A stretch of 64,000 bases of DNA from Gemmobacter fulvus (GTDB lineage: Bacteria; Pseudomonadota; Alphaproteobacteria; Rhodobacterales; Rhodobacteraceae): positions 682,001 through 746,000 of the forward strand of contig NZ_CP076361.1 in NCBI RefSeq assembly GCF_018798885.1, read 5' to 3'. Numbering within the stretch: position 1 is the stretch's first letter; every line of letters begins with the position of its first letter. Below, one piece after another: positions 1 through 7,330 of the stretch. The translations under genes and the position numbers were made by a program. Below the pieces are notes generated by a model. That model did no database searches, was not told the origin of the DNA, and was given only the letters and a program-made list of their open reading frames with translations.

Positions 1-207
1 CTGGCGGCGCTGTGGGACGCGGTGCCGGAGGGCACGCGGCTGGTGGTCAATGCCGTCACGCTGGAAACCGAGGCGCTGCTCTATGACCACCACGTCCGGC
101 TGGGCGGCGCGCTGATGCGCATCGACATTGCGCAGGCCGGTCCCTTGGGCGGGATGCGCGGCTGGTCCGCCGCCCGGCCCGTGGTGCAATGGAGTGTCAT
201 GCGATGA
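1..207 (+). CDS. cobL: Precorrin-6Y C5,15-methyltransferase (decarboxylating), C-terminal end
   Basis: This is the last 68 codons of a gene that begins before the window. The reading frame is open from base 1 and stops with TGA at 205-207. The fragment resembles the C-terminal CbiT-like methyltransferase half of CobL, which methylates C15 and decarboxylates the C12 acetate in aerobic cobalamin synthesis. Recognisable parts are the segment [11 protein letters not shown] and the closing hydrophobic strands. The identification leans on the following cobE, cobM, cobB and cobA, the usual alphaproteobacterial order. The stop overlaps the next start as ATGA, so translation is probably coupled. Confidence 0.8.
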   Translation: MAALWDAVPEGTRLVVNAVTLETEALLYDHHVRLGGALMRIDIAQAGPLGGMRGWSAARPVVQWSVMR

Positions 208-572
208 TCGCCGCCGGAATTGGCCTGCGCGCCAGCGCCACGCTTGCCGATCTGCGCGCCGTGCTGGCGCTGGCCGCAACGCCGCCGCAGGCGCTGGCCA
301 CACCCGCCGACAAGGCCGACCATCCGGCGCTGCACGCCCTTGCCAGCGCGACGGGCCTGTCCCTGCATCCCGTGCCGCTGGCCACCCTGCTGGCGCAGAT
401 CACCGTCACCCACAGCCCACACCAGCCCGCCCGCTATGGCGCGGGATCGGTGGCCGAAGCGGCAGCCCTTGCCGCCGCTGGCCCCGGTGCCCGGCTGATC
501 CAGACCCGTATCCTCAGCCCCGGTGGTCTGGCCACCCTCGCGCTGGCCTCTTCAGAAGGACAAACCGCATGA
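204..572 (+). CDS. cobE: Cobalamin biosynthesis protein CobE (CbiG C-terminal-like)
   Basis: A 122-residue protein of the CobE/CbiG C-terminal family, which is needed for cobalamin synthesis; its exact step in the aerobic route is poorly defined. The start [11 protein letters not shown] fits the family's N-terminal glycine-rich strand, and the internal [13 protein letters not shown] segment is typical. I chose ATG 204 because it forms an ATGA overlap with cobL and lies 9 nt after GGAG at 191-194; an in-frame ATG at 189 would lengthen the protein by five residues. Its own stop overlaps cobM in the same way, so it sits inside a coupled cob operon. Confidence 0.8.
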   Translation: MIAAGIGLRASATLADLRAVLALAATPPQALATPADKADHPALHALASATGLSLHPVPLATLLAQITVTHSPHQPARYGAGSVAEAAALAAAGPGARLIQTRILSPGGLATLALASSEGQTA

Positions 573-1351
573 CCGTGCATTTCATCGGCGCAGGCCCCGG
601 TGCCGCCGACCTGATCACCCTGCGCGGGCGCGACCTGATCGCCGCCTCGCCCGTCTGCCTTTATGCCGGGTCGCTGGTGCCCGAGGCGCTGCTGGCGCAT
701 TGCCCGCCCGGCGCGCGGATCGTGAACACCGCGCCGCTGAGCCTCGATGCCATCATCGACGAAATCGCCGCCGCCCATGCCGCAGGGCAGGATGTCGCGC
801 GGCTGCATTCGGGTGACCTGTCGGTCTGGTCGGCGATGGGCGAACAGCTGCGCCGGTTGCGGGCGCTGAACATCCCCTATGATGTCACCCCCGGTGTGCC
901 CAGCTTTGCCGCCGCCGCAGCCGCCCTTGGCGCGGAACTCACCCTGCCCGGCATTGCGCAATCGGTGGTGCTGACCCGCACCTCGGGGCGTGCCTCGTCG
1001 ATGCCCGAGGGCGAGGCGCTGGAGAATTTTGCCCGCACCGGCGCGGTGCTGGCCATCCATCTGTCGGTGCATGTGCTGGAAACGGTGATTGCCACCCTGA
1101 CGCCGCATTACGGGGCCGATTGCCCGGTGGCGGTGGTCTGGCGCGCCAGCTGGCCCGATCAGCGCATCGTGCGCGCCACGCTCGCCACGCTGGAAACCGC
1201 CATCGGGGCCGAAATGGAACGCACGGCGCTGATCCTTGTCGGCCATTCCATCGGGGCCGAGGAATTTGACGAAAGCCGCCTTTACGCAGGCGATTACGAC
1301 CGCCGCTATCGCCCGGTCGGAACTGCCCCGCGTTTCCCGGAAACCGCATGA
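569..1351 (+). CDS. cobM: Precorrin-4 C11-methyltransferase
   Basis: A 260-residue tetrapyrrole methylase that transfers a methyl group from SAM to C11 of precorrin-4. The N-terminal [18 protein letters not shown] is the glycine-rich SAM-binding loop of the family, and [15 protein letters not shown] in the middle is the conserved second SAM/substrate loop. The length matches CobM/CbiF proteins. The open frame extends far upstream, but ATG 569 is the true start because it overlaps the cobE stop (ATGA) and begins exactly at the family's first strand. It ends in an ATGA overlap with cobB. Confidence 0.92.
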   Translation: MTVHFIGAGPGAADLITLRGRDLIAASPVCLYAGSLVPEALLAHCPPGARIVNTAPLSLDAIIDEIAAAHAAGQDVARLHSGDLSVWSAMGEQLRRLRALNIPYDVTPGVPSFAAAAAALGAELTLPGIAQSVVLTRTSGRASSMPEGEALENFARTGAVLAIHLSVHVLETVIATLTPHYGADCPVAVVWRASWPDQRIVRATLATLETAIGAEMERTALILVGHSIGAEEFDESRLYAGDYDRRYRPVGTAPRFPETA

Positions 1352-2676
1352 GCGCGGCGGCCCCGCTGCCCGGCGGGCTGATCATCTCGGCCCCCGCCTC
1401 GGGCACCGGCAAGACCACGGTGACACTGGGCCTGCTTGCGGCCTTCCGGGCGCAGGGGTTGGTGGTGCAGCCGTTCAAAAGCGGGCCGGATTACATTGAT
1501 CCCGCCTTTCACAGCGCCGCATCGGGCCGGGCCTCGGTCAACCTTGACACCTGGGCCATGCCCGTGCCGCGGATCGCGGCGTTGATGCAGGCGGCGCAAG
1601 GGGCCGATCTGGTGCTGGCCGAAGGCTCGATGGGGCTGTTTGACGGCGTGGCCGCCAAGGGCGAAACCGGGATTGGCGCCAGCGCCGATCTGTCGGGGCT
1701 GACCGGCTGGCCGGTGGTGCTGGTGCTGGATGTCTCGGGTCAGGCGCAAAGTGCTGCCGCCGTGGCGCTGGGGTTTGCCGCGATGCGCCCCGGCCTGCGG
1801 CTGGCGGGCGTGGTGCTGAACCGCGTGGCCTCCCCCCGGCACGAGGCGCTGGTGCGCGATGGCATGGCGCAGGCCGGGATCACCGTCTTTGGCGCGCTGC
1901 CACGCAAAGCCTCGATCGAGCTGCCAGAGCGGCATCTGGGGCTGGTGCAGGCGCAGGAAAACCCGGATCTCGCCCGGATCCTGACCGAAGCGGGCACATT
2001 CGTGGCCGAGCATCTGGACCTTGCCGCCCTGCGCGCCGCCGCACAGGCAACCCCCCTGCCCGAGGCCCCGGCCCGCCGCAGCCCGCCGCCCGGCCAGCGC
2101 ATCGCCCTCGCACGCGATGCGGCCTTTTCATTCGTCTATCCGCATCTTCTGGCCGATTGGCACGATCAGGGGGCGGAAATCCTGCCGTTCTCGCCGCTGG
2201 CCGATCAGGGCCCGACCGATCACGCCGATTGCTGCTGGCTGCCCGGCGGTTATCCCGAACTTCATGCCGGGGCGCTGAGTGCGGCAACGCGGTTCCGCAG
2301 CACGCTCGCCCGCTTTGCCGAAACGCGCCCGGTGCATGGCGAATGTGGGGGCTACATGGCGATGGGCGCGGCGCTGATCGACGCGGCAGGCACGGCGCAT
2401 GAAATGGCCGGGCTTCTGGGCCATGTGACCAGCTATGCCAAACGCCGGATGCACCTTGGCTACCGCCTTGCCACGCTGCGCGCGGCCATGCCCGGCCTGC
2501 CCGCAGGCAGCCGGTTGCGCGGCCACGAATTTCACTACTCGACCATCGTGACACAACCCGATATGGCGCTGGCCGATGTCGTGGATGCGACCGGAACGCC
2601 CGTGGCGGAAACCGGGTCGCGGCGCGGCCATGCCAGCGGCACCTATTTCCACCTGATCGGTCAGGCCAGTACATGA
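1348..2676 (+). CDS. cobB: Cobyrinic (hydrogenobyrinic) acid a,c-diamide synthase
   Basis: This 442-residue enzyme amidates the a and c side chains of hydrogenobyrinic acid, using glutamine and ATP. The N-terminus carries a P-loop-like [11 protein letters not shown] at about residues 14-24, followed by [12 protein letters not shown], which is diagnostic of CobB/CbiA. The C-terminal class I amidotransferase domain contains [11 protein letters not shown] with the nucleophile Cys near residue 333 and a late HEFHYS motif. The start overlaps the cobM stop as ATGA and the stop overlaps cobA in the same way. Nothing looks degraded; the length is normal. Confidence 0.95.
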   Translation: MSAAAPLPGGLIISAPASGTGKTTVTLGLLAAFRAQGLVVQPFKSGPDYIDPAFHSAASGRASVNLDTWAMPVPRIAALMQAAQGADLVLAEGSMGLFDGVAAKGETGIGASADLSGLTGWPVVLVLDVSGQAQSAAAVALGFAAMRPGLRLAGVVLNRVASPRHEALVRDGMAQAGITVFGALPRKASIELPERHLGLVQAQENPDLARILTEAGTFVAEHLDLAALRAAAQATPLPEAPARRSPPPGQRIALARDAAFSFVYPHLLADWHDQGAEILPFSPLADQGPTDHADCCWLPGGYPELHAGALSAATRFRSTLARFAETRPVHGECGGYMAMGAALIDAAGTAHEMAGLLGHVTSYAKRRMHLGYRLATLRAAMPGLPAGSRLRGHEFHYSTIVTQPDMALADVVDATGTPVAETGSRRGHASGTYFHLIGQAST

Positions 2677-3398
2677 GCGGTTTCGTTTCCTTCGTTTCCT
2701 CCGGCCCCGGCGACCCGGAGCTTCTGACCGTGAAGGCCGTCAAACGGCTGCAAGCGGCGGATGTGGTGCTTTATGATGACCTCAGCTCTGGCCCGATCCT
2801 CGATCTGGCGCGACCGGGGGCCGATCTGATCTCGGTCGGAAAACGCGCGGGCCGCCCTTCGGCCAAGCAGGATCATGTGAACCGCCTGCTGGTGGATTAC
2901 GCGGCAACCGGCGCCCAGGTGGTGCGGCTGAAATCCGGCGATGCCGGGATCTTTGGCCGGCTGGAGGAAGAAACCCTGACGCTCGACGCCGAAGGCATCG
3001 CCTATGAGGTGATCCCCGGCGTGACCTCGGCCTCTGCGGCGGCGGCGGCGGCGGGCATCCCGCTGACCCGGCGACTGACGGCGCGGCGGGTGCAGTTCCT
3101 GACCGGGGCCGATGTGACCGGCGGCCTGCCCGAAGGGCTGAACTGGGCCGCCCTCGCCGATCCGCTCGCCACCACCGTGATCTATATGGGCAAACGCACC
3201 TTCCCGGCGCTTGCGGCAGAGCTGATGGCGCGCGGCCTGCCCGGCGACACCCCCGCCCTGCTGGCGCATGGCGTCAGCACCCCCGAAGAACGGCTGGAAC
3301 GCTTTACCCTGCACAGCCTCGCGCAGCATCTGACGGCGGCGGAAAGCACCACCCCGGCGCTGATCCTCTATGGTCCGCTGGCCCCGCCGAAAGCCTGA
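2673..3398 (+). CDS. cobA: Uroporphyrinogen-III C-methyltransferase (SUMT)
   Basis: A 241-residue stand-alone SUMT that makes precorrin-2 from uroporphyrinogen III, the branch point to cobalamin and siroheme. The motifs VSSGPGDPELLTVKAVKRLQ (N-terminal SAM loop), VVRLKSGDAGIFGR, and EVIPGVTSASAAAAAAGIPLTRR are the classic tetrapyrrole methylase signatures. It lacks the CysG dehydrogenase/chelatase extension. It is the last gene of the overlapping cobL-E-M-B-A run; a cobalamin riboswitch follows it and belongs to the next unit. Confidence 0.95.
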   Translation: MSGFVSFVSSGPGDPELLTVKAVKRLQAADVVLYDDLSSGPILDLARPGADLISVGKRAGRPSAKQDHVNRLLVDYAATGAQVVRLKSGDAGIFGRLEEETLTLDAEGIAYEVIPGVTSASAAAAAAGIPLTRRLTARRVQFLTGADVTGGLPEGLNWAALADPLATTVIYMGKRTFPALAAELMARGLPGDTPALLAHGVSTPEERLERFTLHSLAQHLTAAESTTPALILYGPLAPPKA

Positions 3399-3455
3399 TC
3401 CGCCGCGCCCTCATGCCCGCTTGACGTGCCGGCCGCTTGCCCCCAGAAAGGGCGG

Positions 3456-3675
3456 GCAAGGTGTCCATCAGGTGCAAAGCACCCGGACTTCATCGGGAAT
3501 GGGAAGGGTGGACCCAATCGGCACCCCAACCCCAGCCGCCCCCGCGACTGTAAGCGGCGAGCCTGCCCCCATATGCCACTGGCTCCGGCCGGGAAGGCGG
3601 CGGTGAGGCCCGGACCCGCAGCCAGGAGACCGGCCTCGCACACAGGCAACCGTTTTGCCGTCGGGTGTGACGGCA
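3456..3675 (+). promoter_or_regulatory. Cobalamin riboswitch 1, upstream of the CbiM-like permease
   Basis: The gap after cobA holds the conserved blocks of a class-I B12 riboswitch in order: GGTGC near 3471, GGGAATGGG near 3495, GCCCCCGCGACTGTAAGCGG near 3537, GCCACTGG near 3575, GGGAAGGC near 3591, and the B12-box-like GCCAGGAGACCGGCC near 3621. A 7-bp hairpin TGCCGTC-GGGTGT-GACGGCA at 3656-3675 lies just before the ribosome binding region; it is probably the regulatory kissing hairpin that controls translation. The expected effect is repression of the downstream transporter when cobalamin is abundant. Confidence 0.9.
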
Positions 3676-3689
3676 TGGGAGAGTGAGAC

Positions 3690-4367
3690 ATGCATATCGA
3701 ACCGGGCCTCGTTACCGGGGCCAAACTTCTGCTGGGCGTGGCAACCGCGACCACCGCCGCCGCCTTCACCGCAAAAACCGCATGGGAGGCGATCCGCGTA
3801 CAGGGCGTGGCCTCGCTGATCAGCCGGGCTGCCATCGGCACCGTGGCCACCTTCATCTTTTTTGAACTGATGCCGCATTATGCCGTGGGCGTCTCCGAGG
3901 TGCATTTCATTCTCGGCTCCACGCTGTTCCTGATCCTCGGCACCGCCCCTGCCGCCATCGGGCTGGCGCTTGGCCTACTGATCCAGAGCCTGTTCTTCGC
4001 ACAGGCCGACCTGCCGCAATATGGCATGAATGTCACCACGCTGCTGGTGCCGCTGTTCGCCATTGCAGCACTTGCCAAACGCATCATCGCCCCCGGCACC
4101 GCCTATGTGGACCTGAGCTATGGCCAGACGCTGGCCCTCTCGACCGCCTATCAGGCGGGCATCGTGGCCTGGGTGGCGTTCTGGGCCTTTACCGGCACCG
4201 GCATCTCGACCGAAAGCCTGGCCTCGGTCGGCACCTTCGGCGCTGCCTATATGCTGGTGATCGTGGTGGAACCGCTGGTGGATCTGGCTGTGCTGGCCGC
4301 AGCCAAGGCCATGCGCGGGCTGGCAGGCTCAGGCCTTGTCACGCCGCGCCTGCACAACGCCGCCTGA
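3690..4367 (+). CDS. CbiM-like energy-coupling-factor cobalt/cobalamin transport permease
   Basis: A 225-residue membrane protein with about six hydrophobic segments. It begins MHIEPGLVTGAK; a Met-His N-terminus is the metal-coordinating feature of CbiM-type ECF transport subunits. A cobalamin riboswitch immediately upstream and cob genes on both sides support cobalt uptake for corrin synthesis. No CbiN, CbiQ or CbiO partner is present in the window, so either the partners lie elsewhere or the protein works alone. It could also be a related hydrophobic protein of unknown substrate. The start follows GGGAGAGTGAGAC, a good ribosome binding site. Confidence 0.7.
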   Translation: MHIEPGLVTGAKLLLGVATATTAAAFTAKTAWEAIRVQGVASLISRAAIGTVATFIFFELMPHYAVGVSEVHFILGSTLFLILGTAPAAIGLALGLLIQSLFFAQADLPQYGMNVTTLLVPLFAIAALAKRIIAPGTAYVDLSYGQTLALSTAYQAGIVAWVAFWAFTGTGISTESLASVGTFGAAYMLVIVVEPLVDLAVLAAAKAMRGLAGSGLVTPRLHNAA

Positions 4368-4374
4368 GATGACA

Positions 4375-4397
4375 GGGCGGCACCCCCAGTGCCGCCC
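4375..4397 (+). terminator. Possible terminator after the CbiM-like gene
   Basis: A 9-bp GC-rich hairpin, GGGCGGCAC with loop CCCCA and GTGCCGCCC, starts 8 nt after the stop and is followed by only CTTTG. The short T-run makes termination partial at best, and the next gene starts 10 nt downstream. Confidence 0.45.
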
Positions 4398-4406
4398 CTT
4401 TGCGCG

Positions 4407-4724
4407 ATGAAGATCACCCTCTGCACTTCTTGCCCGCTAGGCCGGTCCGGCTTTGCCACCCCACTGGGGGCGGCGCTGGATCAGGCGGGCATTGCCGCGC
4501 AGATCGCGACGGTGGACTGCATGTCGGGCTGCACCCGCGCCTCGACGCTGGCCTTCCGCGCCCCCGGCAAGACCGCCTATCTGTTCGGCGATCTGACCGA
4601 GGCCGATCTGCCCGACCTTCTCACCTTTGCCCGGCTCTATGCCGCCAGCCCGGATGGCACGCTGACCGATGCCCGGCCGCTCGGCACGCTGCGCCGCAAG
4701 GCCATCGCGCGGATTCCGGGCTGA
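4407..4724 (+). CDS. DUF1636 family cysteine-rich protein (thioredoxin-like/metal-binding)
   Basis: A 105-residue protein starting MKITLCTSCPL. It resembles DUF1636 proteins, small thioredoxin-fold proteins often found beside cobalamin and CobW genes. Two cysteine clusters, CTSC near the N-terminus and DCMSGC near residue 40, could hold a [2Fe-2S] cluster or a metal. ATG 4407 was chosen over an upstream in-frame ATG at 4389 because the upstream extension lies inside a hairpin and the family begins at the CTSC strand. Function is unknown; its position between two riboswitch-controlled genes suggests a role in cobalt or cobalamin handling. Confidence 0.7.
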   Translation: MKITLCTSCPLGRSGFATPLGAALDQAGIAAQIATVDCMSGCTRASTLAFRAPGKTAYLFGDLTEADLPDLLTFARLYAASPDGTLTDARPLGTLRRKAIARIPG

Positions 4725-4794
4725 GGTCGCAGCCCGCCTGCCATCTGTCGCAAAGCACCTTGACCGATGCCCCCCGTTGCGCGCAGATGAAGGC

Positions 4795-5024
4795 GCAAGG
4801 TGTCCATCAGGTGCAAAGCACCCGGACTTCATCGGGAATGGGGAAGAGGCGGACCAAACGCGGCGCCTCCTGCCCCAGCCGCCCCCGCGACTGTCAGCGG
4901 CGAGCGGGTCTCTTTCATGCCACTGGCGCCTCCGCGCGCCGGGAAGGCAGAGATCCGCCCTGACCCGCGAGCCAGGAGACCGGCCTTGCGCGGTGCAACA
5001 TGAATGCCGTCGGGTGTGACGGCA
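4795..5024 (+). promoter_or_regulatory. Cobalamin riboswitch 2, upstream of cbtB-cbtA
   Basis: This second B12 riboswitch has the same block order as the first (GCCCCCGCGACTGTCAGCGG near 4877, GCCACTGG near 4917, GGGAAGGC near 4940, GCCAGGAGACCGGCC near 4971). Its first 48 nt (4795-4842) are identical to 3456-3503. The terminal hairpin TGCCGTC-GGGTGT-GACGGCA at 5005-5024 is also identical to that of copy 1 and lies just before AAGGAGAG, the cbtB ribosome binding site, suggesting translational control. Confidence 0.9.
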
Positions 5025-5036
5025 AGGAGAGACGTT

Positions 5037-5216
5037 ATGACCCAATCGCAGATGACGGCCAAGACTGCCACCAAATCCTCTTCCGCCGTGATGGCGGCTG
5101 TGTTTGTCGCGGCCCTTGGCGGCGCGCTGCTGTTCGTCGCAGGCCATGCGCAATCGGCGGCCCTGCATGACGCGGCACATGATGTGCGCCACGCGACCGG
5201 CTTCCCCTGCCACTGA
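5037..5216 (+). CDS. cbtB: CbtB family cobalt transporter subunit
   Basis: A 59-residue protein with one membrane segment (about residues 17-38, VMAAVFVAALGGALLFVAG) and a short histidine-containing C-terminal tail ending HATGFPCH. This matches CbtB, the small partner of CbtA in predicted B12-regulated cobalt uptake. It is directly preceded by a cobalamin riboswitch and a strong AAGGAGAG ribosome binding site, and cbtA follows after 16 nt. The role is known by genome context and regulation for the family; biochemical evidence is limited. Confidence 0.88.
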   Translation: MTQSQMTAKTATKSSSAVMAAVFVAALGGALLFVAGHAQSAALHDAAHDVRHATGFPCH

Positions 5217-5232
5217 CCCGCCGCAGATACAG

Positions 5233-5997
5233 ATGATCAAATCCATGGTGGCCAGCGCCCTGATCGCTGGCTGTGCAGTAGGGCTGCTCGCAGCTCTGCT
5301 GCATTTCGCATTCGTGCAGGACTATATCCTTCTGGGCGAAGAGTTTGAATCCGGCGCAAGGGTGCATTTCGAAAACGCCGCCCCTGCCACACCCGAGGGC
5401 GCGGGCCACGCCCATGCCACACCAGACGCCGCCGCCGCACCGCATGACCATGGCAGCGCCGCCGCCCATGATCACGGCAGCGAAGCCGAGCCGGGCGCCG
5501 TCCAACGCAATGCGCTGACCGTGCTGTTTGCCGTGCTGATCTATACCGCCTACGCGCTGCTGCTGGCGGCCGGCTTCGGCCTCGCCGAAAGCTTCGGTGC
5601 AACGATCACCGCACGCGACGGGCTGCTCTGGGGTATCGGCGGCTTTGTCACCTTCCAGCTGGCCCCGGCCATGGGGCTGGCACCGGAACTGCCCGGCACC
5701 ATCGCCGCCGAACTGGGCGCGCGACAGCTCTGGTGGTGGCTGACCGTCGGCTGCACCGGCAGCGGGCTCGCCCTCCTGGCCTATGGCCGCCACTGGGCGC
5801 TGTTCGGCCTCGCGGGCGCGCTGCTGGCGCTGCCGCATGTGATCGGCGCCCCGCATCCCGACCAGTTCTGGGGCGTGGCCCCGCCCGAAGTGGCCGGGGC
5901 CTTTTCGGCCCGCGTGCTGGGCACGGCGCTGGTGGTCTGGGCGCTGCTCGGCTGGGTCGCCGCCACCGTCTGGCACCGCGAGATCCGCAGCACCTGA
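5233..5997 (+). CDS. cbtA: CbtA family cobalt transporter subunit
   Basis: A 254-residue membrane protein with about five hydrophobic segments, starting MIKSMVASALIAGCAVGLLA. Between segments 1 and 2 (about residues 50-80) lies a histidine-rich soluble loop with repeated HDHGS units, a likely metal-binding region. The family is predicted to import cobalt together with CbtB. ATG 5233 was chosen because it begins the first membrane helix 16 nt after cbtB; the open frame extends upstream into cbtB. It is expected to be under the same cobalamin riboswitch. Confidence 0.88.
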   Translation: MIKSMVASALIAGCAVGLLAALLHFAFVQDYILLGEEFESGARVHFENAAPATPEGAGHAHATPDAAAAPHDHGSAAAHDHGSEAEPGAVQRNALTVLFAVLIYTAYALLLAAGFGLAESFGATITARDGLLWGIGGFVTFQLAPAMGLAPELPGTIAAELGARQLWWWLTVGCTGSGLALLAYGRHWALFGLAGALLALPHVIGAPHPDQFWGVAPPEVAGAFSARVLGTALVVWALLGWVAATVWHREIRST

Positions 5998-6030
5998 CAT
6001 CGGATGGGGGGCCGCATGTCCCCCATTCAC

Positions 6031-6056
6031 CTTGCCCAAATATCCCCGCCGGAGGC
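6031..6056 (+). repeat. Dispersed intergenic element, copy 1
   Basis: The block CTTGCCCAAATATCCCCGCC, continuing GGAGGC, in the gap between cbtA and cobF recurs almost exactly at 20425-20451. Weaker versions lie at 31714-31739 and 48109-48140. A downstream AAGCGGCC...GGCCGCG tail (near 6089) is shared with the 31714 copy. All copies are intergenic. The function is unknown. Confidence 0.55.
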
Positions 6057-6188
6057 AGCGGCCTGCCCCGCAGGGCAGGCGGAACCAAGCGGCCGCAAGG
6101 CCGCGCCGGTGACCTCAGGGGCTTGCGGCCACAGGCCGCTCCGCGTCATAAGCCCGCAGACACCAACGCCCAGCAGCCGGAGCGCAAG

Positions 6189-6944
6189 ATGATCGACCTC
6201 AGCCTGATCGGCATCGGCACCGGAAATCCCGATCACCTCACGCGTCAGGCGATCCGGGCGCTGAACGCAGCCGATCTGATCCTGATCCCGCACAAGGGCG
6301 ACGGCAAGGCCGATCTGGCCGATCTGCGCCGCAGCATCGTGGCCGAGGTTGTCACCAATCCCGCCACGCGCATCGTAACCTTCGACCTGCCGGTCCGCGA
6401 TGCGGCCACCGCCGATTACCGCCGTCGGGTGGAGGATTGGCACGATGCCATTGCAGCGCTCTGGGCCAGCGAAATCGCCGCCCATCTGGGCGCAACGGGC
6501 CGTGTGGCGCTGCTGGTCTGGGGCGATCCGTCGCTCTATGACAGCACGCTGCGCATCGCGGCCCGGCTACGCCCTGCGCCGCAAGTGACGGTAGTGCCCG
6601 GCATCACCTCCATTCAGGCGCTGACCGCCGCCCATGCCATCCCGCTGAACGAGATCAACGGCCCGGTGATGATCACCACCGGCCGCCGCCTGCGCGACGA
6701 CGGCTTTCCGCCCGGCACAGACACCTGCGTCGTGATGCTGGATGGCGAATGTTCGTTCCAGAGCCTGCCGCCAGACGGGTTGGAAATCTGGTGGGCAGGC
6801 TTTGCCGGCATGCCGGAACAGATCACCGAACGCGGCCCCTTGGCCGAGGCAGGGCCGCGCATCCTTGAACGGCGCGCGGCGGCGCGGGCCGAACATGGCT
6901 GGATCATGGATATCTATCTGCTGCGCCGCACCGCGCAGGCCTGA
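6189..6944 (+). CDS. cobF: Precorrin-6A synthase (deacetylating)
   Basis: A 251-residue tetrapyrrole methylase that methylates C1 of precorrin-5 and releases acetate, an aerobic-pathway-specific step. IGIGTGNPDHLTRQAIRALNAAD at the N-terminus is the CobF version of the SAM loop, and WGDPSLYDSTLRI and VVPGITSIQALTAAHAIPLNEI complete the family pattern. The presence of cobF supports the oxygen-dependent cobalamin route. It is separated from cbtA by 191 nt containing a dispersed repeat, so it may have its own promoter. The start ATG 6189 begins exactly at the first strand. Confidence 0.93.
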   Translation: MIDLSLIGIGTGNPDHLTRQAIRALNAADLILIPHKGDGKADLADLRRSIVAEVVTNPATRIVTFDLPVRDAATADYRRRVEDWHDAIAALWASEIAAHLGATGRVALLVWGDPSLYDSTLRIAARLRPAPQVTVVPGITSIQALTAAHAIPLNEINGPVMITTGRRLRDDGFPPGTDTCVVMLDGECSFQSLPPDGLEIWWAGFAGMPEQITERGPLAEAGPRILERRAAARAEHGWIMDIYLLRRTAQA

Positions 6945-6949
6945 GCCGC

Positions 6950-7330
6950 TCAGCGGTTGACGAGGATCATCGCGACCCGGCGAAAGGCCGCGCGGATCCG
7001 CTCGACATGCGGGCCGGAATGGCCGCAGTCCACCAGCGCGCGATCCATCAGCGCCAGCCAGTCCTCGGCATCCTCGGCCCGGATCGGCACATGATTGTGC
7101 ATCAGGCGCACATCCATCGTGCCGTGTTTTTCCTCGTAATAGCGCCGCCCGCCCAGAAACCCTGACAGGAAATTCACCTGTTCCTCGCGCACATGCGCAA
7201 GGCCATGGCCACGAAAATGCAGGCGCATGATCTGTGCGCCCTGCGCATCGGTTTCCACCAGATCGTAAAAGCGGTTGACGAGGCGCCGCAGCGCCTCCTC
7301 TCCGCCCAGATGATCCAGCGGGCTGGCCAT
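6950..7330 (-). CDS. Group II truncated hemoglobin, coupled to tdm
   Basis: A 126-residue 2-on-2 globin. RFYDLVE early in the protein gives the B10 tyrosine, LMHNHVPI the proximal F8 histidine, and EDWLALM the G8 tryptophan typical of group II; length fits the family. The ATG overlaps the tdm stop as TGATG, so the globin is translated right after TMAO demethylase and is almost certainly in the same transcript. Such globins bind O2 or NO or help redox reactions. Here it could supply O2, protect iron enzymes from NO, or detoxify formaldehyde-linked stress; the specific role is inference. The 3' end lies 5 nt from convergent cobF. Confidence 0.9.
   Translation of the reverse strand: MASPLDHLGGEEALRRLVNRFYDLVETDAQGAQIMRLHFRGHGLAHVREEQVNFLSGFLGGRRYYEEKHGTMDVRLMHNHVPIRAEDAEDWLALMDRALVDCGHSGPHVERIRAAFRRVAMILVNR

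Noticed and set aside
128-568. Long upstream extension of the cobM reading frame
   Set aside because: It overlaps cobE in another frame and its translation is Arg/Pro-rich, typical of a shadow frame; the ATG at 569 is the real start.
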